From assembly GCF_013167215.1 (NCBI RefSeq), contig NZ_JABJWY010000038.1, positions 735,650-799,649 on the forward strand: DNA of 64,000 nucleotides. The letters run 5' to 3'. Origin of the DNA: Sphingobacterium prati (GTDB lineage: Bacteria; Bacteroidota; Bacteroidia; Sphingobacteriales; Sphingobacteriaceae). Position numbers and translations under genes: made by a program. Below are positions 9,162 to 17,609 of the stretch, one piece after another. Under the pieces are notes generated by a model that saw only the letters and a list, made by a program, of their open reading frames with translations, did not search any database and was not told the DNA's origin. How positions within the stretch are numbered: the stretch's first letter is position 1; each line of letters begins with the position of its first letter.

Positions 9162-10670
9162 ATGATGAAAAAGTTGAGTATATTTTTGTTGATGGCAGGT
9201 TTATTGGGATCTTGCAAAATGGATTTGGATCAGCAGCCAATTTCGAGTGCAACATCTGACACGTACTTTGAGACTACGAATGATTTTGTTCAAGGATTGA
9301 ACGCCATATATAATAGTACACGAGGATATCCAGACCGTCTGATGAATCTCTCGGAGACGCGATCTGACAATTTGTACGCCGTGTCAGATGGAGGGGTACG
9401 TGATTGGGAAGGAATCAATAGTTTTCATAAAACGATTGCCAGTAATCCTTATGTAATAGAAGCTTGGCAAACAAATTACAACGGTATTTTTCGGGTAAAC
9501 AATTATTTGGAACAACTTACGGCAAATGGTGCTACGGCCATTTCTGATGCTAATCTTCGTAATAGAATGGAAGGCGAAGCTCGATTTCTGCGTGCATTTT
9601 TTTATTTTGATTTGATTCGATACTTCGGAAAAGTGCCACTGATCGACAAGGTTGTGCCTGCCAGTCAAGCCAAAAATATTGGACGGAGCAACGTTGAGGA
9701 GCTGTATGCCTTCATTATTGAAGATCTGAACAAGGCTATTAATGCGCTTCCAGCACCCAGTGCTTATGCGGCGGTAGATAAAGGTCGTGTCAATAAATAC
9801 GCTGCAAAAATGTTGCTCGGATTAGTTTATATGACGCGATCAGGACCCACTTTGGGTGTTGAAGGAGCGGGCTTGAACAGCAATGAATGGGCGAAAGCTG
9901 TGGAGCAGTTTAACGATGTGGTCAATAGCAATGAATTTAGTTTGTTGACCAGTTATAATAGCGTTTTTGATTATGGTAATGAGCGCAATAAAGAAGTGAT
10001 CTTCAATATAGAATATTCAAGTGGGGCTAACCCCGTAGTAGGGGCTACATTTCCTTGGGTACTCGTGCCTGACAACTGGTTCAATTCACTCGGGCTAGCC
10101 ACACAAGGAGGCCTTACGATTAGACCTGTATCTGAAGACTTGCTTAAATTGTATGATGCAAGTGATGGTAGGAAAACATTCAGTATTCAGCAAGGATATA
10201 CTTATGGCAATGTTGTTGAAACTAGACCTTTCGTTAAAAAATTTGTTGATGTGACGAAAGTACCAGCGAGCCGAACCGATTGGCCAATCAATTACATTGT
10301 ATTTCGTTATACGGATCTATTGCTATTAAAAGCGGAATGTGTATTGAACGGCGCAGCTGGTTCAACAGCGATGGATGTTGATGCGGTCGTCAACCAAATC
10401 AGAAAACGTGCTGGATTGACAACTGAGCTAGCCAATGTAACTAAATCGCAGTTGATGGACGAGCGTAGACGGGAATTTATCGGTGAGGGAACACGCTGGT
10501 TTGATCTTATCCGTGGCGGTACCGTAGAATCTGTCATGAAGGCTTGGATCACGAAGGACGATGTAGCAAAACAAATGTCTGCTTTTCACGTAAATTATGT
10601 GTTATACCCTGTGCCACAATCCGAACTCGACAATAGCCCGGGCTTGTATACACAGAATCCCGGATATTAA
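9162..10670 (+). CDS. SusD-like surface glycan-binding lipoprotein (pair 1)
   Basis: A 502-residue SusD/RagB protein. The lipobox LLGSC at about residues 14-18 indicates export and lipidation. The helical TPR-like core is visible from EARFLRAFFYFDLIRYFGKVP. The C-terminal signature RREFIGEGTRWFDLIRGG and the ending PQSELDNSPGLYTQNPGY are typical of the family. It forms the lid of the SusC transporter encoded just upstream. The ATG pair at 9162/9165 leaves the exact start open by one codon. A strong hairpin with a T-run follows at 10686-10717, so the pair ends a transcription unit. Confidence 0.93.
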   Translation: MMKKLSIFLLMAGLLGSCKMDLDQQPISSATSDTYFETTNDFVQGLNAIYNSTRGYPDRLMNLSETRSDNLYAVSDGGVRDWEGINSFHKTIASNPYVIEAWQTNYNGIFRVNNYLEQLTANGATAISDANLRNRMEGEARFLRAFFYFDLIRYFGKVPLIDKVVPASQAKNIGRSNVEELYAFIIEDLNKAINALPAPSAYAAVDKGRVNKYAAKMLLGLVYMTRSGPTLGVEGAGLNSNEWAKAVEQFNDVVNSNEFSLLTSYNSVFDYGNERNKEVIFNIEYSSGANPVVGATFPWVLVPDNWFNSLGLATQGGLTIRPVSEDLLKLYDASDGRKTFSIQQGYTYGNVVETRPFVKKFVDVTKVPASRTDWPINYIVFRYTDLLLLKAECVLNGAAGSTAMDVDAVVNQIRKRAGLTTELANVTKSQLMDERRREFIGEGTRWFDLIRGGTVESVMKAWITKDDVAKQMSAFHVNYVLYPVPQSELDNSPGLYTQNPGY

Positions 10671-10685
10671 TATTTTAACGAATTG

Positions 10686-10717
10686 AATCGCCCTCGGTAT
10701 TTATGGGCGATTTTTTT
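10686..10717 (+). terminator. Rho-independent terminator after SusD 1
   Basis: AATCGCCC pairs with GGGCGATT across a short loop and is followed by a run of seven T. It lies 15 bases after the SusD stop codon. Confidence 0.85.
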
Positions 10718-10738
10718 ATTTTTGGCGCCAGCCAATCA

Positions 10739-10776
10739 CAGGATTGAACAGGATGGTTATTACAAATCATCCTGTT
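10739..10776 (+). promoter_or_regulatory. Tandem CAGGAT operator plus inverted third half-site
   Basis: CAGGAT starts at 10739 and again at 10749, exactly 10 bases apart. The second copy is also the left arm of a perfect dyad: AACAGGATG at 10747-10755 and CATCCTGTT at 10768-10776. It lies about 200 bases before the SusC gene at 10959. The same 10-base spacing occurs at the other operator sites. Direct repeats one helical turn apart are what AraC-type DNA-binding domains usually contact; the binding protein is unknown. Confidence 0.6.
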
Positions 10777-10845
10777 ATTTTTATCCATCATTATAAACCT
10801 AAGAGGAATCCTGATTATCATTTTTTTTAAGTCAGTCCGATTAAG

Positions 10846-10907
10846 GAATTAACGAAAAAAACCGTAAAGCTTTTTCGTTAATTCAATACGATGAAAAGGA
10901 TTTTCAT
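10846..10907. promoter_or_regulatory. Two consecutive inverted repeats before SusC 2
   Basis: GAATTAACGAAAAA (10846-10859) is perfectly inverted at 10871-10884 with an 11-base loop. A second dyad, ATGAAAA-GGA-TTTTCAT, follows at 10891-10907. Both lie 50-110 bases before the start codon. They could be a DNA operator or a 5' leader hairpin. There is no T-run to suggest a terminator in the forward direction. Confidence 0.5.
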
Positions 10908-10958
10908 TACCGAAAATCAACAAGGGAAGAAATAAAATAATACCTAAATAATACTTTA

Positions 10959-13900
10959 ATGATAAACTATTTAACAATTAGGTTTGATCATCATGTAAAG
11001 AAGTACGCTTTTTTGCTGTTTATGGCGATGCTGTGTACCTTCAACTTGTTTGCTCAAACCACTAGGACTGGAAAGGTAAATGATGAAAAAGGTTCACCTA
11101 TACAAGGCGTGACGGTACAGGTAAAAGGCAAAGCCATGACGGCAAAGACCAATGCCGATGGGTCATTTACCATTAGTGCTATGCCTTCAGATGTATTGGC
11201 TTTCAGAAGTCTTGGTTTTGAACCCCAAGAAATTTCCGTTGGTAGTCAAAATAACTTTAATGTAGTTTTAGCACAAAAGGCGGATGTCATGGATGAAGTC
11301 GTGGTGGTTGGCTACGGCACCATGAAAAAGAAAGATGTAACGGGTTCGATCGCGAGTGTGGGCGAAAAAGAACTGAAGGCAATGCCCGTAAAAGATGCCT
11401 TGCAGGCGATGCAAGGCAAGGTGGCAGGGGTTGATATTACATCGAATCAACGACCCGGAACTACAGGGAATATAACAATAAGAGGTGTTCGGTCGATTAC
11501 AGCAGACCAAGGCCCCCTTTATGTAGTTGATGGAATGGTATTGCAGGCAGGTGGAATTGATAATATCAATCCGAGTGATATTGAGACCATTGATGTCTTA
11601 AAAGATGCTTCTGCAACAGCAGTGTACGGTTCACGTGGGGCGAACGGTGTTGTTTTGGTGACGACCAAACAAGGAAAGAAAGGCCGTTTGTTATTAAACT
11701 ATGCTGGTACAGCGACATTCGAAAAGATGTATGACGTCACCGAGTATATGGACGCTGCGGAATGGTTAGATTATGCGCGTTTGGCGAAATTTGGAACAAC
11801 AACACCTAATTATACAAATGATTTTTCAAAGTGGGGTTCTGTCGCAGCTTCTTGGGCTAATATTGCCAAAGGCTGGACCAACAATAATACGGTTTGGGAT
11901 CCAAATCTTGTGGGGAATTACGATTGGGCTGATGCTGGACGTAAAAATGCCTTATCAACAGAACATACCTTAAGTGTATCAGGGGGTGGAGAGAATTCGA
12001 AAGGCTATGGTTCATTTGGTTATCTCAAGCAAGATGCCACACAACCAGGACAAAAATTTAATCGTTACACCTCAAAAGTTAGTTTTGAAGCGACTCCGAC
12101 GAAGTGGTTTACCATGGGCGCTTCACTAAACACATTTTTCTCGGATCAAGACTACGGTTACAACTTTTCTAAATCAGTTACGGGAGCGGGTGATTATTAC
12201 AGCGCTTTACGAGGGATGTTACCTTGGACAGTACCCTATGACGAGAATGGAAACTACCTGAGAAATCCTGCGGCAGGTGATATTAATATCATTAATCCAA
12301 TCAATGAATTGGAATACAACACCAATCAACGGCAGACATTTGGAGCCAATGGTAGTTTCTTTAGTCAGTTGGATTTTGGGCAGATCTATGCACCATTAAA
12401 GGGTCTAAGATACCGGGTGCAATTTGGACCTGAATTTCGATATAACCGTGCGGGCTTGGCGAATGCGGCCGAAGGAATTAATGGTGATGGAAATAATGCG
12501 ATAAGATATTCTACCCGTCGAGATCTTTCTTGGACCTTGGATAATTTAATTTACTACGATCGTGACTTTGGAACAGATCATCATTTGGGCATTACGTTAT
12601 TGCAGAGTTCATCAAAAAGGAATGTTGAAACGAGCGATATGCGGGCGACGGATGTCTACAGTGCCAGGGAATTATGGTATAATATTAACTCTGGGGGCTT
12701 TATAGGTAGTTGGGGGACGGGTCTATTAGAGGAACAAAGAGAATCCTATATGGCTCGTGCAAATTATAGCTATAAAGACCGTTATATGTTGACTGCCTTT
12801 GTGCGATGGGATGGTTCATCAGTATTGGCACCTGGTCACCAATGGAGTTCATTTCCCTCTGTAGCGGCTTCTTGGCGCATTGACCAAGAAGACTTTATGA
12901 AAGATGCCCCATTTATCAACACCTTAAAATTACGTTTGGGAGCTGGTGTCGTAGGTAATGCTGCAATTAGCCCTTATGAAACAAAAGGCGGATTGACGCA
13001 AAATTTTTATAATTGGAGTGCAACGAATTCAACGCCTGGATATGTTGCATCAGATCCTTCTGCTGCTAACCCTAAAAAAATGGCAAACCCTGAGTTGGGC
13101 TGGGAGCGTACTACACAATATAACGGGGGAATTGATTTTGGATTTTTTAATAATCGCATCAACGGTAGTTTGGATATATATAAAACAAAGACAAATGATC
13201 TCTTACTTGATATGACGTTAAATCCTGTGCTGGGATTTCGTTCGACTTTAGCAAATGTGGGGAAAACATCCGGATGGGGGATTGATTTTCAATTAAACAC
13301 AGTCAATATTAAAAATGACAATTTCCAGTGGAATACAACTTTAACTTGGTCAAAGGATAAGAACAAAATCCTTGAATTGAATAATGGACTCAAAGAAGAC
13401 GTTAATAATAACTGGTTTATTAGCCAGGAAATACAAGTCCCTTATGATATGGTCTACGACGGCATTTGGAAAACCTCGGAAGTAGAAGAAGCTGCAAAGT
13501 ATGGCGCTAAACCCGGACAGATTCGTGTGAAGGATATCAGTGGTCCAGACGGTGTGCCCGATGGTAAAGTAGACCGCAATTATGACCGACAAATTTTGGG
13601 ATCCTACCGTCCAAAATGGTCCGGTGGTATTATGAATACATTTACATACAAAAACTTTGATTTATCGTTCTTTATTTTCTCGCGGTGGGGACATACCATT
13701 AATACCGGCGCAGAGACTTTGGGGGGACGCTTTATGATGCGTAAATTGGATTATTTTATTCCCGGAGTTAACGAAGATGCAGAGTATTATCAGCCGGGAT
13801 CGAATGGTGAGGCAGCGGATCCATGGAACTCTTCCATGAATTACCGTGATGGATCATTTATTAAGTTGCGGAATGTGAGTTTGGGTTATAATTTTCCAAG

Positions 13901-14087
13901 GGCAAAATTGGAAAAACTAGGTATCAGTAATTTTAAAGTCTATGCGCAGGTGATGAACCCCGCAATGTTATATTCAAAAGTAGACTTCTTGGATCCCGAT
14001 TTAGCAAGCTATAATAACAATACAACTCAACCAGGTTCGTCCATTACGACAAGAGGTGCTGTGATCGGAGTCAATATCGGTTTTTAG
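10959..14087 (+). CDS. SusC-like TonB-dependent outer-membrane transporter (pair 2)
   Basis: A 1042-residue SusC-family protein. The signal peptide ends near residue 33 (NLFAQ), the carboxypeptidase-regulatory-like domain spans about 36-105, and DEVVVVGYG lies at 112-120, before plug and barrel. The protein is clearly diverged from the three other SusC copies in this window, so it is not a recent duplication. Its SusD partner begins 32 bases after the stop. It has its own upstream control region: a tandem CAGGAT site and two inverted repeats. This suggests separate regulation from pair 1. Its substrate is likely another pectic fragment; the particular oligosaccharide cannot be read from the sequence. 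Confidence 0.93.
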   Translation: MINYLTIRFDHHVKKYAFLLFMAMLCTFNLFAQTTRTGKVNDEKGSPIQGVTVQVKGKAMTAKTNADGSFTISAMPSDVLAFRSLGFEPQEISVGSQNNFNVVLAQKADVMDEVVVVGYGTMKKKDVTGSIASVGEKELKAMPVKDALQAMQGKVAGVDITSNQRPGTTGNITIRGVRSITADQGPLYVVDGMVLQAGGIDNINPSDIETIDVLKDASATAVYGSRGANGVVLVTTKQGKKGRLLLNYAGTATFEKMYDVTEYMDAAEWLDYARLAKFGTTTPNYTNDFSKWGSVAASWANIAKGWTNNNTVWDPNLVGNYDWADAGRKNALSTEHTLSVSGGGENSKGYGSFGYLKQDATQPGQKFNRYTSKVSFEATPTKWFTMGASLNTFFSDQDYGYNFSKSVTGAGDYYSALRGMLPWTVPYDENGNYLRNPAAGDINIINPINELEYNTNQRQTFGANGSFFSQLDFGQIYAPLKGLRYRVQFGPEFRYNRAGLANAAEGINGDGNNAIRYSTRRDLSWTLDNLIYYDRDFGTDHHLGITLLQSSSKRNVETSDMRATDVYSARELWYNINSGGFIGSWGTGLLEEQRESYMARANYSYKDRYMLTAFVRWDGSSVLAPGHQWSSFPSVAASWRIDQEDFMKDAPFINTLKLRLGAGVVGNAAISPYETKGGLTQNFYNWSATNSTPGYVASDPSAANPKKMANPELGWERTTQYNGGIDFGFFNNRINGSLDIYKTKTNDLLLDMTLNPVLGFRSTLANVGKTSGWGIDFQLNTVNIKNDNFQWNTTLTWSKDKNKILELNNGLKEDVNNNWFISQEIQVPYDMVYDGIWKTSEVEEAAKYGAKPGQIRVKDISGPDGVPDGKVDRNYDRQILGSYRPKWSGGIMNTFTYKNFDLSFFIFSRWGHTINTGAETLGGRFMMRKLDYFIPGVNEDAEYYQPGSNGEAADPWNSSMNYRDGSFIKLRNVSLGYNFPRAKLEKLGISNFKVYAQVMNPAMLYSKVDFLDPDLASYNNNTTQPGSSITTRGAVIGVNIGF

Positions 14088-14119
14088 AGAACGTAAAGTT
14101 TAACGTATAAATCATTTTA

Positions 14120-16198
14120 ATGAAAAATTATAAAATATTAATTGCTTCCATCTTTGGTGCTGCTGGATTGCTAGTATTGAATGGATGTAGCAAAGACTTT
14201 TTAAAAGAGGATCAGATTACCATACCAGATACAGAATACTTTAAAACGCAGGCAGGGTTGGATGATCTGGCAACAGGAGTTTACTCTAAGCTGAAATTTA
14301 AATATAATTATACCTGGGGTATGGCTCTGTTCAATTTAGGAGTGGATGAGTTTACCGATGCAAATAATCCATCCCCTAGTTTTAATAGTTATAGCATGGA
14401 TCTTAACCCAGCTGAATCAACCTATGGTGGAGCAAATATCCAACCGGTATTTGACAATATGTATAGTGGGATCGAATCGGCCAATACCTTGATTCAGAAT
14501 GTACCCTTATATTATGATAAATCCAATGCAAATTATAATACACGTCTTGGCGAGGGATACTTTATGCGCGGATATTTTTACTTGCAATTAATTATACAGT
14601 TTGGTGGCGTACCCTTGAAATTGACCCCAACGACAAAAGTTGAATCCTATTTCACACGGGCTTCGGAAGATGCCTGTTTTGCTCAGGCCATTTCGGATCT
14701 GGAACAGGCCTATACCTTATTGCCTGCTTCGGCCACCGAATTTGGACGTGTGACTAAATCAGCTGCTGCACATTACATTGCTAAAGCAAGATTAACCCGT
14801 GCGAGCGAGTTATATGCTTCCTGGAATTCAAAATATACCGCAGAAGATTTGGATGCGGTTATCAAATACGGAACGGAAGTTGTTGCGGCTCATCCCTTAG
14901 TTGATGATTATGTAAAATTGTGGGATTATCAAAAGGCGAATAGTGCCAATGAAAAGGTCTCGGAGGTTGTTCTGTCGGCACAATTCTCGGACGACCAGGC
15001 GACTTGGGGACGTTATGGAAATCAGATCCACCTTTATTATCCTGCAGTTTATCAGGATTTAGCGGGAACTAGCCGGGATATCTCTGGGGATCGTGAATTC
15101 TCTTATGCACGTACGACAAATTATACTTTAGATGTCTTTGACCGGGTCAATGACTCCCGTTTTTGGAAGTCCTTTATTACGATGTATGGCGCCAATAATA
15201 CCGCTAATGCGCCAACATGGACAGCGACAAATGCACCGTTGGGTCCTGAGGGTACTGTTGTTGGAACCAAACGCTTTAAAGGTGGGGAACTGGGGATTAA
15301 GTATATTGTGAATAACGCTGGTGATACACGTTATAAAGCAGTGGCCAGTGACGCGACTGGAGTGCTTAAAAATGGCGTGATGCAAAATCCGCATACTTTC
15401 GTGCGTTACTTCCAAGGAGAACCACAAGCTTGGGTGGGCCAACATGGAAATAATGGCTACTACGGTGTACAATCACGTTATGTGGCGCTCTCAAAGTTCA
15501 GAGACGGTTATCGGGTGAGTATAGCATCTGCCAATGGTACTCGTGACGTGATTATGGCCCGTTCGGCTGAAGATGTCTTAATGGTGGCTGAAGCGTATAT
15601 CCGTAAGGGGGAAGGGCAATATGCCAATGCTATACAGTGGATTAATAAATTGCGCAGCCGTGCCGGCTATAAAAGTGGTGAAGATCGCGCGAAAAATGTT
15701 GATGGCGGACAAGCTTACAAGAATAATTCCTATGCTGTTGGTAAAGGAGGTGGCTTTTCGGCTGAGGGTGCAATTTATTGGGAAGGAAACTCCTACTATG
15801 AATCCAATAACGATATGGCTAATACAACAGCATCATCCGAATCACAGATGCTGATTAATTCGGTCGCTGATATTTATAACTCGAAAGTCGATGCTCCGAT
15901 CTATGAGAAATTGGGTGCAGCAAGTAATGCACAGAAAATGATGGCTTTCCTATTGAATGAGCGCACACGTGAATTATGTGGTGAACTCTACCGATGGGAA
16001 GATTTGGCACGTACCAAAACATTGGAGGCCAGATGGAAAGCATTTAATGACGGTTATGTACGAGGAAATACAGCCTTCAGTCCGAATACACATTACTATC
16101 GACCGATTCCGCAATCTTTCTTGGATGCAACGACCAGTGAAAGTGGTGCTGCCTTGACACCAGCAGAAAAACAAGCGATGCAAAATCCAGGCTATTAA
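14120..16198 (+). CDS. SusD-like surface glycan-binding lipoprotein (pair 2)
   Basis: A 692-residue SusD/RagB protein with a lipobox near residues 19-23 (LNGCS). It is much longer than the 502-residue SusD of pair 1; extra segments lie in the middle and in the C-terminal half. Family features include GEGYFMRGYFYLQLIIQFGGVPL, the RTRELCGELYRWEDLAR region and the C-terminal PQ...NPGY ending. It should cap the SusC encoded just before it. A hairpin with nine T at 16224-16259 ends the unit. Larger SusD proteins often bind longer or branched oligosaccharides, but that is an inference here. Confidence 0.92.
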   Translation: MKNYKILIASIFGAAGLLVLNGCSKDFLKEDQITIPDTEYFKTQAGLDDLATGVYSKLKFKYNYTWGMALFNLGVDEFTDANNPSPSFNSYSMDLNPAESTYGGANIQPVFDNMYSGIESANTLIQNVPLYYDKSNANYNTRLGEGYFMRGYFYLQLIIQFGGVPLKLTPTTKVESYFTRASEDACFAQAISDLEQAYTLLPASATEFGRVTKSAAAHYIAKARLTRASELYASWNSKYTAEDLDAVIKYGTEVVAAHPLVDDYVKLWDYQKANSANEKVSEVVLSAQFSDDQATWGRYGNQIHLYYPAVYQDLAGTSRDISGDREFSYARTTNYTLDVFDRVNDSRFWKSFITMYGANNTANAPTWTATNAPLGPEGTVVGTKRFKGGELGIKYIVNNAGDTRYKAVASDATGVLKNGVMQNPHTFVRYFQGEPQAWVGQHGNNGYYGVQSRYVALSKFRDGYRVSIASANGTRDVIMARSAEDVLMVAEAYIRKGEGQYANAIQWINKLRSRAGYKSGEDRAKNVDGGQAYKNNSYAVGKGGGFSAEGAIYWEGNSYYESNNDMANTTASSESQMLINSVADIYNSKVDAPIYEKLGAASNAQKMMAFLLNERTRELCGELYRWEDLARTKTLEARWKAFNDGYVRGNTAFSPNTHYYRPIPQSFLDATTSESGAALTPAEKQAMQNPGY

Positions 16199-16223
16199 TT
16201 TAGTGAATATAATAAACGTGAAT

Positions 16224-16259
16224 CTACCTGTTCTGTACTAGAATGGGTAGTTTTTTTTT
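16224..16259 (+). terminator. Rho-independent terminator after SusD 2
   Basis: A CTACC...GGGTAG outer stem with an inner TTCT/AGAA pair, followed by nine T. It lies 25 bases after the SusD stop codon. Confidence 0.85.
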
Positions 16260-16294
16260 GAGGAAACCTATAGCAGCTTTGGAAATATTGGTTT

Positions 16295-16325
16295 GCAATC
16301 GGTTGCAGGATAGCGCAGGATAGGT
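16295..16325 (+). promoter_or_regulatory. Composite operator: palindrome plus tandem CAGGAT
   Basis: The near-palindrome GCAATCGGTTGC (16295-16306) runs directly into CAGGAT at 16306, which repeats at 16316. It ends about 94 bases before the preferred start of the next gene (16420). This is the tightest example of the two motifs being joined, and it suggests two regulators or one complex at this promoter. Confidence 0.6.
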
Positions 16326-16419
16326 GGCTTGACTCCTTTTATTATCTTACGGCTTGATTCGTGTAAATATTGCGGGTCTGATTAAACCAAATTGTAAATC
16401 AACGGAAGGGAATGTTCAA

Positions 16420-17481
16420 ATGGATAGAAGAGTCTTCTTAAAGTCAAATGCATTTTTATGGATGACAACCTTGCTGCCTTTAGATACATGGGGCCAACAG
16501 GGTAGGATAGAGTCGCCCTATTTCAAATTGAAACCGATTGGTCGTTCATTGCAATTACAGGATTATTTTATTTGGTGTTCATCGCCGATTTGGGGAGAGG
16601 ATGGGAAGGTCCATCTTTTTTATTCCCGATGGCGAAAGGAGAAGGGAATGGGAGGCTGGATCAAAGGTTCTGAAATAGCCCATGCTATTGCCGATTCACC
16701 ATATGGAGTTTTTAGACACCAGAATGTCGTATTACAGCCGCGCGAGGGATTTTGGGACAGTACAACTTGCCATAATCCCTTGATAAAAAAAATAGATGAT
16801 ACTTATTATCTCTTTTATATGGGAAATTCCAATGGAAAGACAGATACGAAGAGGATAGGTGTGGCAACAGCGAAAAGCTTGGATGGGCCTTGGAAACGGA
16901 GTGATCATCCGACCTTATTGCCCGGAGCAGAAGGAACGTGGGATGACCACTGTACCACAAATCCAGCATTCTTAAAGGGCGATGATGGTAAATTTTGGCT
17001 GTATTATAAATCTTGGAATACAGCTGAATACTTACGTGATAAAGGCCCTGTCAGGGGAAATCGAAAATATGGGTTGGCCAAAGCAGATCATCCTTTAGGA
17101 CCATACCTAAAGGTGTCTGAATCTCCAGTGATTGATTTTTCAGATCGACCCAAAAATGCCCAGCTTGAAGACGCATTCGTCTGGAAACAAGACGGACAAT
17201 ATTGTTTAATCGCAAGGGATATGGGGTTTTATAATCATGAATATGGCCTAATCTTAACATCATCAGATGGGTTGCAATGGTCCGAACCGAAAGTAGCGTA
17301 TTTGAATTTAACTAAATATGTCCAAGAACCGCCACCACCGCCGAATTTGAAACGGTTTGGCCGGCTGGAACGGCCTATGATCCTAATGGATAAAGTAACC
17401 GATGAACCTCGTTTTCTATTTGGAGCTACCCAAGGTGGCGTAGCCGGGACCTCGACAACTTTTGTTTTTGAGATCGTGTGA
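16420..17481 (+). CDS. Five-bladed beta-propeller glycoside hydrolase (GH43/GH32-like), Tat-type signal
   Basis: The preferred start at 16420 gives a 353-residue protein opening with MDRRVFLKS, a twin-arginine export motif, then a hydrophobic stretch ending at WGQQ. An in-frame ATG at 16354 would add 22 residues that break the signal. The mature part shows repeated propeller blades: KVHLFYSRWR, DDTYYLFYMGNS, DGKFWLYYKSW, QYCLIARDMG and PRFLFGATQ. This pattern is seen in GH43, GH32 and related arabinanase or fructosidase folds. The order of acidic residues (LQDYF, LEDAFVW) is compatible with GH43-like enzymes. I cannot assign a subfamily or substrate; in pectin loci such enzymes often act on arabinose or galactose side chains. 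It probably starts a long operon reaching 26229. Confidence 0.72.
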   Translation: MDRRVFLKSNAFLWMTTLLPLDTWGQQGRIESPYFKLKPIGRSLQLQDYFIWCSSPIWGEDGKVHLFYSRWRKEKGMGGWIKGSEIAHAIADSPYGVFRHQNVVLQPREGFWDSTTCHNPLIKKIDDTYYLFYMGNSNGKTDTKRIGVATAKSLDGPWKRSDHPTLLPGAEGTWDDHCTTNPAFLKGDDGKFWLYYKSWNTAEYLRDKGPVRGNRKYGLAKADHPLGPYLKVSESPVIDFSDRPKNAQLEDAFVWKQDGQYCLIARDMGFYNHEYGLILTSSDGLQWSEPKVAYLNLTKYVQEPPPPPNLKRFGRLERPMILMDKVTDEPRFLFGATQGGVAGTSTTFVFEIV

Positions 17482-17609
17482 GGAATATGCCATAGTCATG
17501 TTTAGTTTGAGAATGTAACTGCAAAGTTGTGCTCCTGTATGCTGAAGACCGATGCAGGTGCACGAAACCTGCAAGTATAACAATGATAACCAGAAACAAT
17601 TATATACCC

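Noticed and set aside
10846..10884. Inverted repeat considered as a terminator of the preceding SusD
   Set aside because: A better terminator with a T-run lies at 10686-10717, and the repeat is followed by mixed sequence.
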